Position numbers and translations under genes: made by a program. Shown in pieces: positions 42,422 through 50,756 of a DNA stretch of 64,000 nt. Within the stretch, counting starts at the first letter, position 1, and each line of letters starts with the position of its first letter. The stretch covers positions 62,001-126,000 of the forward strand of contig NZ_JAMXOE010000019.1 of NCBI RefSeq assembly GCF_024055575.1, read 5' to 3'. The DNA comes from Mucilaginibacter flavidus (lineage in GTDB: Bacteria; Bacteroidota; Bacteroidia; Sphingobacteriales; Sphingobacteriaceae). Below the pieces are notes generated by a model. It saw nothing but the letters and a program-made list of their open reading frames with translations, was not told the origin of the DNA and searched no databases.

Positions 42422-43228
42422 ATGACGATTCAGGAAGAAGAAAATAATTATCCCAAAGCGTTTTTACTGACCGGTATTATACTTGGTGTGGTAATGGCTT
42501 TGTGCTATTTTATTGTTTTTATAAGCCCGCCAAAAACCGACGATGGCACGGGTGGGATACTTGTAAATTATGGCACCGTTGACGAAGGTTCGGGAACCAA
42601 CCAGGCAAGTATGGAGGAACCTTCGGTGGCCGAAAAAGCCAATAAGCAGCAACCCGATAAAGTAACCCCCGCCCCTCCTACCGAGCAAAAAACACAGGTT
42701 GAGAACAGCGACAAAGATGTAGTTACTCAAAATACGGAGGACGCGCCGGAAGTTGCAGCAAAATCGAAAAAGCCGAACAATGTTGCAGTGACGCAGCCAA
42801 CTAAGTCTGCTGCAAAACCCGCACTTAATCCAAATGCATTTTATCGCGGCGCTACCAACAAAGGCACCGGCGAAGGCGATGGTACAACAACTACGCCAGG
42901 CAACCAGGGAAGCAAAAATGGTTCAACACTAAGTGATAATTACGGCCCGGGCGGCTCGGGTAATGGCCTCAGTATGCCCAACTGGACTTTCGTAAGCGCT
43001 CCCGACCCGTCAAACATTAACAGGGTGCCAGGTGTGGTGGTAATTGATTTCGTGGTTGACCCTACCGGAAGCGTGATATCTGCCAACTATAACCGCGCCA
43101 AAACCAGGGCCGATCTTAGCCTGATACAAAGTTGTATCGATGCTATAAAAAACACGAAATTCACTTCATCAACCCAGGCCTCCGGCAACCAAAAGGGACA
43201 GTACACTTTTAGATTTAAGGTGGATTAG
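42422..43228 (+). CDS. TonB-like energy transducer
   Basis: A 268-residue protein with an N-terminal membrane helix (LTGIILGVVMALCYFIVFI) after a short cytoplasmic start, a long Pro/Lys/Glu/Thr linker (QPDKVTPAPPTEQKTQVENSDKD), and a C-terminal domain with the TonB pattern VVVIDFVVDPTGSVISANYNRAKT...FTFRFKVD. Together with ExbB/ExbD it should carry energy to the outer membrane. Its TonB domain (residues about 190-268) lies near the C-terminus as expected. Confidence 0.82.
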   Translation: MTIQEEENNYPKAFLLTGIILGVVMALCYFIVFISPPKTDDGTGGILVNYGTVDEGSGTNQASMEEPSVAEKANKQQPDKVTPAPPTEQKTQVENSDKDVVTQNTEDAPEVAAKSKKPNNVAVTQPTKSAAKPALNPNAFYRGATNKGTGEGDGTTTTPGNQGSKNGSTLSDNYGPGGSGNGLSMPNWTFVSAPDPSNINRVPGVVVIDFVVDPTGSVISANYNRAKTRADLSLIQSCIDAIKNTKFTSSTQASGNQKGQYTFRFKVD

Positions 43229-43235
43229 GGAGAAA

Positions 43236-43394
43236 GTCCATGGACCATGGACGATAGACCATAGTTTTTATTGTTACAAATATGTACCAGATGTACCAAA
43301 TTTACTATGGTCTATGGATCATCGACTATGGACTACTTGATGCACATAAAAGAATGACCTAAATTTGCCATGGTCTATGGACCATCGACTATGG
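43236..43394. repeat. Three heptamer arrays around the folC start
   Basis: Exact period 7 at 43236-43263 (GTCCATG, GACCATG...), 43304-43335 and 43368-43394 (ACTATGG, TCTATGG type). The first is the inverse of the other two. They fill the spacer between tonB and folC, and the last runs into the folC reading frame. Confidence 0.87.
43360..43367 (+). promoter_or_regulatory. -7 element before folC
   Basis: TAAATTTG, exact TAnnTTTG match, 23 bases before the ATG at 43391 and two before an ATG at 43370. Expected start point at about 43371-43374, so the ATG at 43391 is the likelier translation start. Confidence 0.55.
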
Positions 43395-44698
43395 ACTACA
43401 ACGCAACCATCCAATACCTCTACAGCCAACTGCCGCTTTTTACCCGTGACGGCGCGTCGGCATATAAAGCTGATTTAACCAATACCATCGAACTGCTAAA
43501 GCGGATAGATAATCCACAGCATAAGTTTAAAAGCGTACACGTGGGTGGCACTAATGGCAAAGGCTCAACATCGCATATGCTCGCAGCTATTTTGCAAACT
43601 GCCGGCTATAAAACCGGCTTATATACATCACCACACTTAAAAGATTTCCGCGAGCGCATCCGTATAAACGGCCAAATGATCAGCGAGCAAACGGTAATTG
43701 ATTTTGTAGAGGCCCATACTGCCGATTTTGACGAAATAAAGCCGTCGTTTTTTGAAATGACGGTGGCGCTTGCCTTTGATGTTTTTGCAAAAGAACAGGT
43801 CGATATCGCCATTGTTGAAGTGGGCCTGGGTGGACGCCTGGATTCTACTAATGTAATTACCCCGCTCCTATCCATCGTTACTAATATTGGTTGGGACCAT
43901 ATGAACATTTTGGGCGATACGCTGCGGTTAATTGCAGGCGAAAAAGCGGGGATTATTAAGCCCAGTACACCGGTTGTTATTGGGGAATACCAGGAGGAGA
44001 TTGCAGATGTATTCACAAACAAAGCTGCTTTGGAAGGTGCACAGATTCGCTTTGCCTCTAATGTTTGGAATACAGAGGTTGGCAGGCATAATGCAGAAGA
44101 TAATTTGAATGAATTTTTAGCTGTTCAGGTTATTCCGACGTCAGACTCCGGACTTCGGACTTCAGACTTCAGACTTGACCTAACCGGTTCCTATCAGCTT
44201 AAAAATATAAAAACGGTGCTTTGCGCGGTTGATGAATTGCGTTTGCTGGGATATAATATAACCGACGAACACTTAAAGACCGCGTTAGGCCAGGTAAAAA
44301 CCCTAACCGGCTTACACGGGCGCTGGGAGGTTTTGAGCAAACATCCATTAACTATTTGCGACACCGGGCACAATCCCGAAGGTATGCAGGAAGTGCTGCA
44401 AAACATTGCCTCAGTGAAGTATAACAAACTGCACTTTGTTTTAGGAATGGTGAATGATAAGGACAGCAGCAAAATATTAACCATATTACCTACCAAGGCA
44501 CGCTATTACTTTTGCCGGCCCGATATTCCCCGCGGGTTGGATGCCAAAGCACTATGGTTAAAAGCTGCAGGCTTTGGCCTGGATGGCGAAGCTTACTCAT
44601 CAGTACCCGAAGCGCTGAAAGCCGCGCAGGAAAATGCGGAAGAAGGTGATTTGGTTTTTGTGGGTGGTAGTACTTTTGTGGTGGCAGAGGTGGTGTAA
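43391..44698 (+). CDS. folC: Bifunctional folylpolyglutamate/dihydrofolate synthase, with repeat-encoded insertion
   Basis: Adds glutamate to dihydropteroate or folates with ATP. The 435-residue frame has the Mur-ligase-like P-loop VGGTNGKGSTSHMLAAIL, YTSPHLKDFRERI, EMTVALAFD, LGGRLDSTNV, GWDHMNILGDT and the C-terminal HGRWEVLSKHPLTICDTGHNPEG. Between VQV and LTGSYQLKN is a 42-base heptamer array (44137-44178) giving an extra PTSDSGLRTSDFRLD stretch; the frame is kept and the place is a loop before a conserved strand. ATG 43391 is preferred over 43370, which lies inside another array. Confidence 0.92.
   Translation: MDYNATIQYLYSQLPLFTRDGASAYKADLTNTIELLKRIDNPQHKFKSVHVGGTNGKGSTSHMLAAILQTAGYKTGLYTSPHLKDFRERIRINGQMISEQTVIDFVEAHTADFDEIKPSFFEMTVALAFDVFAKEQVDIAIVEVGLGGRLDSTNVITPLLSIVTNIGWDHMNILGDTLRLIAGEKAGIIKPSTPVVIGEYQEEIADVFTNKAALEGAQIRFASNVWNTEVGRHNAEDNLNEFLAVQVIPTSDSGLRTSDFRLDLTGSYQLKNIKTVLCAVDELRLLGYNITDEHLKTALGQVKTLTGLHGRWEVLSKHPLTICDTGHNPEGMQEVLQNIASVKYNKLHFVLGMVNDKDSSKILTILPTKARYYFCRPDIPRGLDAKALWLKAAGFGLDGEAYSSVPEALKAAQENAEEGDLVFVGGSTFVVAEVV
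44137..44178 (+). repeat. Six-unit exact heptamer array inside folC
   Basis: Exact period 7 over 42 bases, units such as GACTCCG, GACTTCG, GACTTCA. Since 42 is a multiple of three, the frame is maintained. The encoded SGLRTSDFRLD is almost the same as SGLSTQDFRLS in lpxK. Confidence 0.9.
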
Positions 44699-44721
44699 CG
44701 GTCTGATTACCATCGCAAAAT

Positions 44722-44871
44722 CGTCATTGCTGTAAGGAACGAAGCAACCTCTACGCAGGACATTCAAGTAACGAAATATTTGTGCAGACCTAAATACAAT
44801 TGATAGGTCACCACAGTTATAATGCTTCTTGATTAGCATGTGAAGAGGTTGCTTCGTTCCTCGCAATGACG
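44722..44871. mobile_element. MITE/REP-like element, variant A
   Basis: 150 bases, ends CGTCATTGC and GCAATGACG, inner stems with GAACGAAGCAACCTCT. Close relative of the elements at 24301 and 60210 (shared GCAGGACATTCA, GATAGGTC, GATTAGCATGTGAAGAG). Lies 24 bases after folC. Confidence 0.83.
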
Positions 44872-44926
44872 CGGCGGTGAGAGCATTTCGACTAATAAAA
44901 ACACCCAATTTCTTACCAAAAAATAT

Positions 44927-44934
44927 TACTTTTA
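44927..44934 (+). promoter_or_regulatory. -7-like element before the aldo-keto reductase gene
   Basis: TACTTTTA, one base off TAnnTTTG, 22 bases before the ATG at 44957. Confidence 0.45.
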
Positions 44935-44956
44935 GCGCTCAAATAACAACAACCAA

Positions 44957-45946
44957 ATGACTTATCTACCCTCATCTGAAAGATACAAAAACATGCAATA
45001 CCGCCGCTGCGGAAAAAGCGGAATTATGCTACCGGCTGTTTCGCTGGGTTTGTGGCACAACTTCGGCGGTGTTGATGTGGAGGAAAACTTCCGCAAAATT
45101 TTGCACCTGGCTTTTGATAGCGGCATCACTCATTTCGACTTAGCTAACAACTACGGCCCGCCTCCGGGATCGGCCGAAGAAAACTTTGGCAAGCTTTTGC
45201 ATGAAGATTTTCGCGGCTACCGCGATGAGTTAATTATATCAAGCAAGGCAGGCTACACCATGTGGGACGGTCCTTATGGCGACTGGGGCTCAAAGAAGTA
45301 CCTGGTATCCAGCCTCGACCAAAGCCTTAAACGCATGAGGCTCGACTATGTGGATATATTTTACCACCACCGCCCCGACCCGGAAACCCCGCTGGAAGAA
45401 ACCATGGGCGCGCTGGATTTGATAGTTCGCCAGGGAAAAGCATTGTATGCAGGTATATCAAACTATCCTGCAGATGAGGCCGATAAAGCCATCAGCATAC
45501 TAAAAAAACTGGGCACGCCATGCCTTATTCATCAACCTAAATACTCCATGTTTGAACGCTGGGTTGAAGGCGGTCTGCTGGATGTATTGGAAAAAGACGG
45601 TGTGGGTTGTATCCCGTTCTCGCCATTGGCACAAGGTTTATTGACAAACAAATACCTGCATGGCATCCCGGCCGATTCGCGTGCGGCAAAGGCTACCGGT
45701 TTTCTGCAAGAGAGCCAGGTAACTGAAGAACGCATCAGCCAGATAAAAAGGTTGAACGATATTGCCGTACAGCGCGGGCAAACATTGGCACAAATGGCAC
45801 TGTCGTGGTTGTTAAAAGATAACCGGGTAACATCTGTGCTAATTGGCGCCAGTCGGCCAGAGCAATTAGCTGATTCGTTGAAGTGCCTGGATAATATCGT
45901 GTTTTCGACGGAGGAATTAGGAAAAATCGAAGAAATATTAAAATAA
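44957..45946 (+). CDS. Aldo/keto reductase (YghZ-like)
   Basis: A 329-residue NADPH-dependent reductase of the KCNAB/YghZ group. The catalytic tetrad fits D and Y of FDLANNYGPPPGSAEENFGKLL, K in IISSKAGYTMW and H in IFYHHRPDPETPLEETM. C-terminal NADP-binding SVLIGASRPEQL is present. YghZ of E. coli reduces L-glyceraldehyde 3-phosphate or methylglyoxal; the substrate here is not known. The start is the ATG at 44957 (also one at 44990 in frame, less likely). Gene end abuts a heptamer array. Confidence 0.93.
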   Translation: MTYLPSSERYKNMQYRRCGKSGIMLPAVSLGLWHNFGGVDVEENFRKILHLAFDSGITHFDLANNYGPPPGSAEENFGKLLHEDFRGYRDELIISSKAGYTMWDGPYGDWGSKKYLVSSLDQSLKRMRLDYVDIFYHHRPDPETPLEETMGALDLIVRQGKALYAGISNYPADEADKAISILKKLGTPCLIHQPKYSMFERWVEGGLLDVLEKDGVGCIPFSPLAQGLLTNKYLHGIPADSRAAKATGFLQESQVTEERISQIKRLNDIAVQRGQTLAQMALSWLLKDNRVTSVLIGASRPEQLADSLKCLDNIVFSTEELGKIEEILK

Positions 45947-45947
45947 A

Positions 45948-46022
45948 ATCAAGAGCCAGGAATCAAGAACCAAGATAGGAAGGTTATTCTTCGCTTGGTT
46001 CTTGGCTCTTGATTCTTGGTTC
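45948..46022. repeat. Two heptamer arrays in inverted orientation
   Basis: 45948-45982: exact 7-base units ATCAAGA, GCCAGGA, ATCAAGA, ACCAAGA. 45995-46022: exact units TTGGTTC, TTGGCTC, TTGATTC, TTGGTTC. The two are reverse complements in kind and can fold back on each other. They occupy the complete spacer between the two oxidoreductase genes. Confidence 0.88.
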
Positions 46023-46035
46023 TTCTCACAATGAT

Positions 46036-47013
46036 ATGTCTAAAACAAACTGGGGAATTATAGGTTGCGGCAATGTAACCGAAAAAAAAAGCGGACCGGC
46101 ATTTAACAAAGTAGCGAACAGCAGCCTTGTAGCTGTGATGCGCCGCGATGCCGATAAAGCTGCGGATTATGCGCAACGCCACGGTGTTGGCACCTGGTAC
46201 AGCGAAGCAGATAAATTGATGGCCGATAACCGCATTAATGCGGTTTACATTGCCACTCCTCCTGCCTCGCACACGCCCTATGCCATAACTGCACTTAGCA
46301 AAGGATTCAATGTTTACGTTGAAAAACCTGTTACCCGCAACGCTGCCGAAGCCCGGCAAATTGCCGAAGCGGTAAACCAGCACCCCAACCAAAAATTAAC
46401 CGTTGCCCATTATCGCCGTGGGTTGCCCATGTTTTTAAAGGTGAAACAGCTGCTGGATAGCAAATTGATTGGCGATGTCCGCACCGTGCAAATACGGATG
46501 TGGAAAAGCCACAGACCCGGCTCGGCGGTCGACGTGGTAAACAACTGGCGGGTACACCCGGAACTATCGGGCGGTGGTTATTTTCACGACCTTGCCCCCC
46601 ACCAGCTTGATTTAATGCTGTTGTATTTTGGCGAACCGAAGAGGTACTTTGGCTTCTCACTTAACCAGGGTGGCAATACCCCCGCCGACGACCATGTGAG
46701 CGGGCAAATATTGTTTAAAAACGGCGTGGTTGTAAATGGCTCCTGGTGCTTTAATGTCGCGGAAAACCAGATCACCGATTCCTGCGAAATAGTCGGCACA
46801 AAAGGAAAAATCACCTTCCCCTTTTTTGGCACTTTCATCAACTGGAAAACGGATGACGATGAGCAAACACTAAACTTTACCCATCCTGAACATATCCAGC
46901 AGCCCATGATCGAAAAAATTGTGGCTTACTTTAACGACGAAGGGCCAAACCCTTGTTCTATTGAAGAGGCAATTGTGCTGATGGATATTTTGGACGCGTT
47001 TACTGGAAAGTAA
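46036..47013 (+). CDS. Gfo/Idh/MocA family oxidoreductase
   Basis: A 325-residue NAD(P)-dependent dehydrogenase of sugar or inositol type. N-terminal Rossmann motif IIGCGNVTEKKSGPAF, IATPPASH and EKPVTRN with the catalytic Lys, then GGGYFHDLAPHQLDLMLLYFG with His-Asp-His region of the Gfo/Idh fold. The chosen ATG at 46036 lies 13 bases after the heptamer array, while TTG at 46009 lies inside it. It may be co-transcribed with the aldo/keto reductase gene upstream, indicating a sugar-modifying pair. Confidence 0.92.
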   Translation: MSKTNWGIIGCGNVTEKKSGPAFNKVANSSLVAVMRRDADKAADYAQRHGVGTWYSEADKLMADNRINAVYIATPPASHTPYAITALSKGFNVYVEKPVTRNAAEARQIAEAVNQHPNQKLTVAHYRRGLPMFLKVKQLLDSKLIGDVRTVQIRMWKSHRPGSAVDVVNNWRVHPELSGGGYFHDLAPHQLDLMLLYFGEPKRYFGFSLNQGGNTPADDHVSGQILFKNGVVVNGSWCFNVAENQITDSCEIVGTKGKITFPFFGTFINWKTDDDEQTLNFTHPEHIQQPMIEKIVAYFNDEGPNPCSIEEAIVLMDILDAFTGK

Positions 47014-47024
47014 TTGATTATTTT

Positions 47025-47137
47025 GTCATTGCGAGCGAGGAACAGCCTGTCCCGAATTTATTTCGGGAAGCGCGGCAATCGCGAACTTTACAGGGCAGAT
47101 CTGCATAGTTCGCGATTGCTTCGTTCCTCGCAATGAC
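47025..47137. mobile_element. MITE/REP-like element, variant B
   Basis: 113 bases bounded by GTCATTGCGAGCGAGGAAC and CGTTCCTCGCAATGAC, with inner GTCCCGAA/TTCGGGA hairpin and GCGGCAATCGCGAAC. Shares its ends with variant A and its inner hairpin with the element at 8194. Located between the Gfo/Idh gene and the DUF6496 gene. Confidence 0.8.
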
Positions 47138-47151
47138 AATGTTTTTAAAAC

Positions 47152-47328
47152 TTACGCTTTCTTCTTCGGCACTTTCGCCCCTTCTTTACGTGCTTCAGAT
47201 AAACCTATTGCGATAGCTTGTTTTTTACTGGTTACTTTTTGGCCGCTGCCGCTTTTAAGTTTGCCTTCTTTCATTTCGTGCATGGTTTTTTCAACCTTTT
47301 CCCCTGCTTTTTCTGAATACTTTGCCAT
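47152..47328 (-). CDS. DUF6496 domain protein, 58 residues
   Basis: Very small basic protein: MAKYSEKAGEKVEKTMHEMKEGKLKSGSGQKVTSKKQAIAIGLSEARKEGAKVPKKKA. The SGSGxKVTxxKQAIAIGLSEAR pattern is that of DUF6496, found in Bacteroidota and Proteobacteria; the role is unknown. A longer frame to 47427 would run through non-coding-looking sequence, so the ATG at 47328 is chosen. Confidence 0.8.
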   Translation of the reverse strand: MAKYSEKAGEKVEKTMHEMKEGKLKSGSGQKVTSKKQAIAIGLSEARKEGAKVPKKKA

Positions 47329-47530
47329 GATGTGTTTTATAATAGGTAAATAATTTAGGTATAAAGCAAAATGCCTGCCAAATAATGTATCATTGAAAAC
47401 GGCGTCCAACGACGCAAAGTGCTGCATCTCTACAAAATCACGGATAAAAAAATATTATTATTCAATTATCATTATCTTCAAACCAATAAACTATTATTGC
47501 GTTGATACGTCTACTTAACATCCCCTGATT

Positions 47531-48640
47531 ATGCCTGCAAGAAAACCTGCACACCCGTTTTACGAAAGATTATCGCTGGTTCTTATTGGCCTGTTGTCGC
47601 TTGGCTATATCATCATCCAGGGCAAAGAGGTACTCGACCCTTTAATTTTCGGCTTTTTATTTGCCATCCTGCTTTACCCAACTGCCAGTTTTTTGGAGAG
47701 AAAATTGCGGTTACCGCGCGCCATCGCTTCCCTGGTTGCCATTCTTTTGATGCTGGCATTCATTAGTATCGTGCTCTACCTGGTTGGGTCGCAAATATCA
47801 AATCTTGCTAGTGACTGGCCGCAACTTAAAGGTCAGGTAAGCCAATCGCTCGACGACCTTTCCGAGTGGGTGCAAAAGGCCTTTCAAATAAATGCAGCTA
47901 AACAAATGAATTATTTGCATAGTACACAGCAAAAAATAATGGCATCAGGCACTGAGGTAATAGGTACTACGTTCGGGGCCATATCATCGCTTGTACTTTT
48001 TTACCTGTTCATACTCATCTTTACCTTCTTTATATTGCTTTACCGCATCCTGCTTATAAATTTTATCGTATGGGTATTTACCGATAATTATGAGGCTGTT
48101 GTGCGCGATATTGTTCAAAACATACAAAGTATACTGCGACAGTACATTTTGGGCCTGCTGCTTGAAATGTTTGTAGTTGCCTGCCTGGCTTGTACGCTGT
48201 TCTGGATAATCGGTGTAAAATATGCCGTATTACTCGGCATCGTTGTGGCACTATTTAACCTGATACCCTACCTGGGGATTTTTACGGCCCTGTTTTTAAG
48301 CACCCTCATAACTTTTGCTACCGGCGGTATTAATTCGGCGGCCTTAGTGGCGCTTTCGGTGCTGGGCATTCACCTTGTCGATTCAAACGTTTTATTGCCG
48401 ACCATTGTAGGCTCAAAAGTAAAGTTGAATGCGCTGATTACCTTTTTAGGAATAATTTTGGGCGAGATGATTTGGGGATTGTCGGGTATGTTTTTATCGA
48501 TCCCGATAATAGCTATTTTTAAAATTATATTCGATCGTGTTGAAAGCCTTAAACCATGGGGCTACCTGCTGGGCAGCGGACAGGATGAGAAAAGGTCGAC
48601 CATGAAAACGATGAAGCCGGCAGCGGCAGATAAAGCTTGA
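47531..48640 (+). CDS. AI-2E family transporter (PerM/TqsA-like)
   Basis: A 369-residue inner-membrane protein with about eight helices. Typical features: an N-terminal helix pair, a large loop with amphipathic helices (SQISNLASDWPQLKGQVSQSLDDLSEWVQKAF), then FYLFILIFTFFILLYRILLINF, and the family C-terminal core GILVALFNLIPYLGIFTA, VLGIHLVDSNVLLPTIVGSKVKLNALITFLGIILGEMIWGLSGMFLSIPI. These proteins export or facilitate small molecules; AI-2 export is established only for some. Gene alone. Confidence 0.92.
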   Translation: MPARKPAHPFYERLSLVLIGLLSLGYIIIQGKEVLDPLIFGFLFAILLYPTASFLERKLRLPRAIASLVAILLMLAFISIVLYLVGSQISNLASDWPQLKGQVSQSLDDLSEWVQKAFQINAAKQMNYLHSTQQKIMASGTEVIGTTFGAISSLVLFYLFILIFTFFILLYRILLINFIVWVFTDNYEAVVRDIVQNIQSILRQYILGLLLEMFVVACLACTLFWIIGVKYAVLLGIVVALFNLIPYLGIFTALFLSTLITFATGGINSAALVALSVLGIHLVDSNVLLPTIVGSKVKLNALITFLGIILGEMIWGLSGMFLSIPIIAIFKIIFDRVESLKPWGYLLGSGQDEKRSTMKTMKPAAADKA

Positions 48641-48721
48641 GGGAGTACAACAGTCGGAATAGTCAGCAAAGATATAAAGGTGCAAACCATCCGTGCGTCA
48701 TTGCAATTACGTGGTGGAGAA

Positions 48722-49315
48722 CTACTTATCCTCCAATAAATCAATACAATGCTTAGACAGTTCTTTCAAACGGACATTTAACGTATTTAGTCCTTCTGTA
48801 TCTTTCAAATTTTGATAAAGGGACTTTATTTCATCGAGGGTTTCGTCGCTGGGGTCGCAAGCCTGGGCTTTTTCAAGATGAGGTAAAGCTTTACGGGCTG
48901 CTGTTTCGTAGTCCCCCTTTAGTTTTTCAGTCAAACCGGCATCGGATGATGCGTTTAACTTATCCTTTATTTCTTTGGCCTGCGCCAGGTAAATGTATCC
49001 GATGCCCCGGTGCACCACATAATAATCGGGTACGGCGGCTGCAACTTTTTCGTAATAACCAAGCGCTTTTTGCGGCTGGTCATTATTCTCGTAAACCTGG
49101 CCAATGGCAAAGTAAAAATTTATGCGCGTTTTTTCGGGCAGCTTATCGGCAGCAGGTAATATGGCTTCACCCAGGCCGAGCAGTTTCTCAGTTTCGCCCT
49201 GGAAACGGGCAAGGTTAAAATCCAGGTACCTACTGTATACGGAGTCGGCCGATTGCGCTTTGGCAACAACGCTTATCAATACAACAAATAAGAAGATGCA
49301 TATTTTTTTTAGCAT
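48722..49315 (-). CDS. Exported small TPR-like protein
   Basis: A 197-residue protein with Sec signal peptide (LKKICIFLFVVLISVVAKAQ). Residues 60-180 are helical with a TPR-like repeat (YFAIGQVYENNDQPQKALGYYEKVAAAVPDYYVVHRGIGYIYLAQAKEI). The start ATG at 49315 is preferred to TTG at 49321. Function unknown; possibly scaffold in the periplasm. Confidence 0.72.
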   Translation of the reverse strand: MLKKICIFLFVVLISVVAKAQSADSVYSRYLDFNLARFQGETEKLLGLGEAILPAADKLPEKTRINFYFAIGQVYENNDQPQKALGYYEKVAAAVPDYYVVHRGIGYIYLAQAKEIKDKLNASSDAGLTEKLKGDYETAARKALPHLEKAQACDPSDETLDEIKSLYQNLKDTEGLNTLNVRLKELSKHCIDLLEDK

Positions 49316-49449
49316 GGCCAATGTTTGTTTCCAAATATAATATTCTAACGTAATTAATGTGCTGCTATTCTTTTACCTGCTTAATTTTAATAAAGGCGGA
49401 ACCGGTAACCCTTATTTTCTATTCTAAGCACTACTCGCCACATAAACAA

Positions 49450-49457
49450 TACCTTTG
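49450..49457 (+). promoter_or_regulatory. -7 element before the PorT-like barrel gene
   Basis: TACCTTTG, exact TAnnTTTG match, 20 bases before the ATG at 49478. Confidence 0.6.
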
Positions 49458-49477
49458 CGCGAATTAGAAACCATATT

Positions 49478-50089
49478 ATGCAGAAAATTTTTATTACTCT
49501 ACTTATTGTATCGGCTATTTGTACAACGGCGCTTGCACAAACAAAGGGCAATACCGAGTTTGGCGTTAATATCGGCCTTAATGGCGCGACTGTTACTACC
49601 GAACAATACACCAACACATCGTATCGTACAGGGTTTAACGCAGGTGTTTCGGGTGAGTATTATTTTTCAGACCGATGGGGAGTTAAAGTTAAATTATCAT
49701 ACGAGCAAAAAGGTTGGAATGATGGCTCTATTGGCTATGGGAATGATCCATCTTTTTCTACGAATTATAAGCTGGACTATATAACTATCCCCATAATGGC
49801 TAACTGGCATTTTGGAAGGACCCGAAACTGGTATTTGAATTTTGGCCCTTACGTTGGTATATTGATAAATGCTAAACTAACTGCCAGCGCCGATGATGCA
49901 AAAGCTTTGTTTAATACAGTGGATGGTGGATTAACCGCCGGCATTGGTATAAAATTCCCGGTGGCACCACATACCAGGCTGTTTATTGAAATTAACGGAC
50001 AAGGTGGGGCGAGTGACATAGTTAAAAACAATACGGATGCGGCATTAAGAAACAGTGTATCGCAGATAAATGTCGGGCTTAATTTTTAA
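49478..50089 (+). CDS. Outer-membrane beta-barrel protein (PorT-like)
   Basis: A 203-residue eight-strand barrel with signal peptide QKIFITLLIVSAICTTALAQ. The strands, for example NTEFGVNIGLNGATV, SYRTGFNAGVSGEYYFSDRWGVKVKLSYEQKGW, end with NSVSQINVGLNF, whose final Phe suits BAM recognition. Such porin-family barrels are numerous in Bacteroidota; no specific cargo. Promoter TACCTTTG precedes it; a hairpin terminator lies after it. Confidence 0.82.
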   Translation: MQKIFITLLIVSAICTTALAQTKGNTEFGVNIGLNGATVTTEQYTNTSYRTGFNAGVSGEYYFSDRWGVKVKLSYEQKGWNDGSIGYGNDPSFSTNYKLDYITIPIMANWHFGRTRNWYLNFGPYVGILINAKLTASADDAKALFNTVDGGLTAGIGIKFPVAPHTRLFIEINGQGGASDIVKNNTDAALRNSVSQINVGLNF

Positions 50090-50146
50090 GCGTACTTATC
50101 CACTAATTCAATGCTTCGGATCTGGAGCATTTTAGTTTTTTATCGC

Positions 50147-50189
50147 AAGGATAGAAATGTAGCAAAACATCGCAGCGTTTCTATCCTTT
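50147..50189. terminator. Bidirectional terminator hairpin
   Basis: AAGGATAGAAATG (50147-50159) pairs with CGTTTCTATCCTT on the right (50176-50188); loop about 16 bases. It follows the barrel gene by 57 bases and overlaps the stop codon of the GNAT gene at 50181. Confidence 0.6.
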
Positions 50190-50711
50190 CTTCATTTTTA
50201 CAATTCCTAAAACTTCGCCATCAGCTAAAGGCGCATCAATTCGTTCGATTGCATGGTATCCCATCACTTGATACAATGGTACCCCGGGTAAAGTTGCACC
50301 CAGTTCAAAAGTGGTAAAGCCATTGCTTTTTGCAGCGTCCTCGCAAACATTCATAATCAATCGGCCTATTCCCTGCCGGGCATAGTCGGGATGAACAAAA
50401 AAGGCACGGATGCGGGCGGAATCTGTTGCAGGGTTGAGCAATGGATCTTCTATATCTTTATGCTGGTCGCCGCCATAAAGGGTGTTGCGTTTGCTCCAGC
50501 CACCACAGCCAACCAGTACACCGTCTTTTTCGGCGATGTAATAAGTTCCATCTATTATCAACTGGGTATCAATACCAAAAATGTACTTAATGGCGCTTTC
50601 TATTTGATTAGGGGTGTAATATTCGGTGCTCAAGCCACGTACCGACAGGGCTATCAATTCATTTAATTGGGGGATGTCTTGCCGGGTGGCAAGGCGGGTG
50701 GTCAGTGGCAT
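50181..50711 (-). CDS. GNAT family N-acetyltransferase
   Basis: A 176-residue acetyl-CoA-dependent transferase. The N-terminus has TRLATRQDIPQLNELIA; the acetyl-CoA motif A is IRAFFVHPDYARQGIGRLIMNVCEDAAKSNGFTTFELGATLPGVPLYQVMGY. The C-terminus is short. Substrate (protein, amine or small molecule) is unknown. It lies next to a VOC gene, same strand, 45 bases away, and might share a transcript with it. Confidence 0.9.
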   Translation of the reverse strand: MPLTTRLATRQDIPQLNELIALSVRGLSTEYYTPNQIESAIKYIFGIDTQLIIDGTYYIAEKDGVLVGCGGWSKRNTLYGGDQHKDIEDPLLNPATDSARIRAFFVHPDYARQGIGRLIMNVCEDAAKSNGFTTFELGATLPGVPLYQVMGYHAIERIDAPLADGEVLGIVKMKKG

Positions 50712-50756
50712 TGCATTTAGAGATTTGACAATTTTAAAAAGGTTGTCAAATCTAAA

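Noticed and set aside
43370..43390. folC start at the ATG at 43370
   Set aside because: Seven codons lie in a heptamer array and the -7 element would place the transcript start at or after this ATG; 43391 preferred, though not proven.
47152..47427. A 91-residue version of the DUF6496 protein
   Set aside because: The first 33 residues have no family similarity and read into a decayed palindrome; the ATG at 47328 gives the normal small protein.
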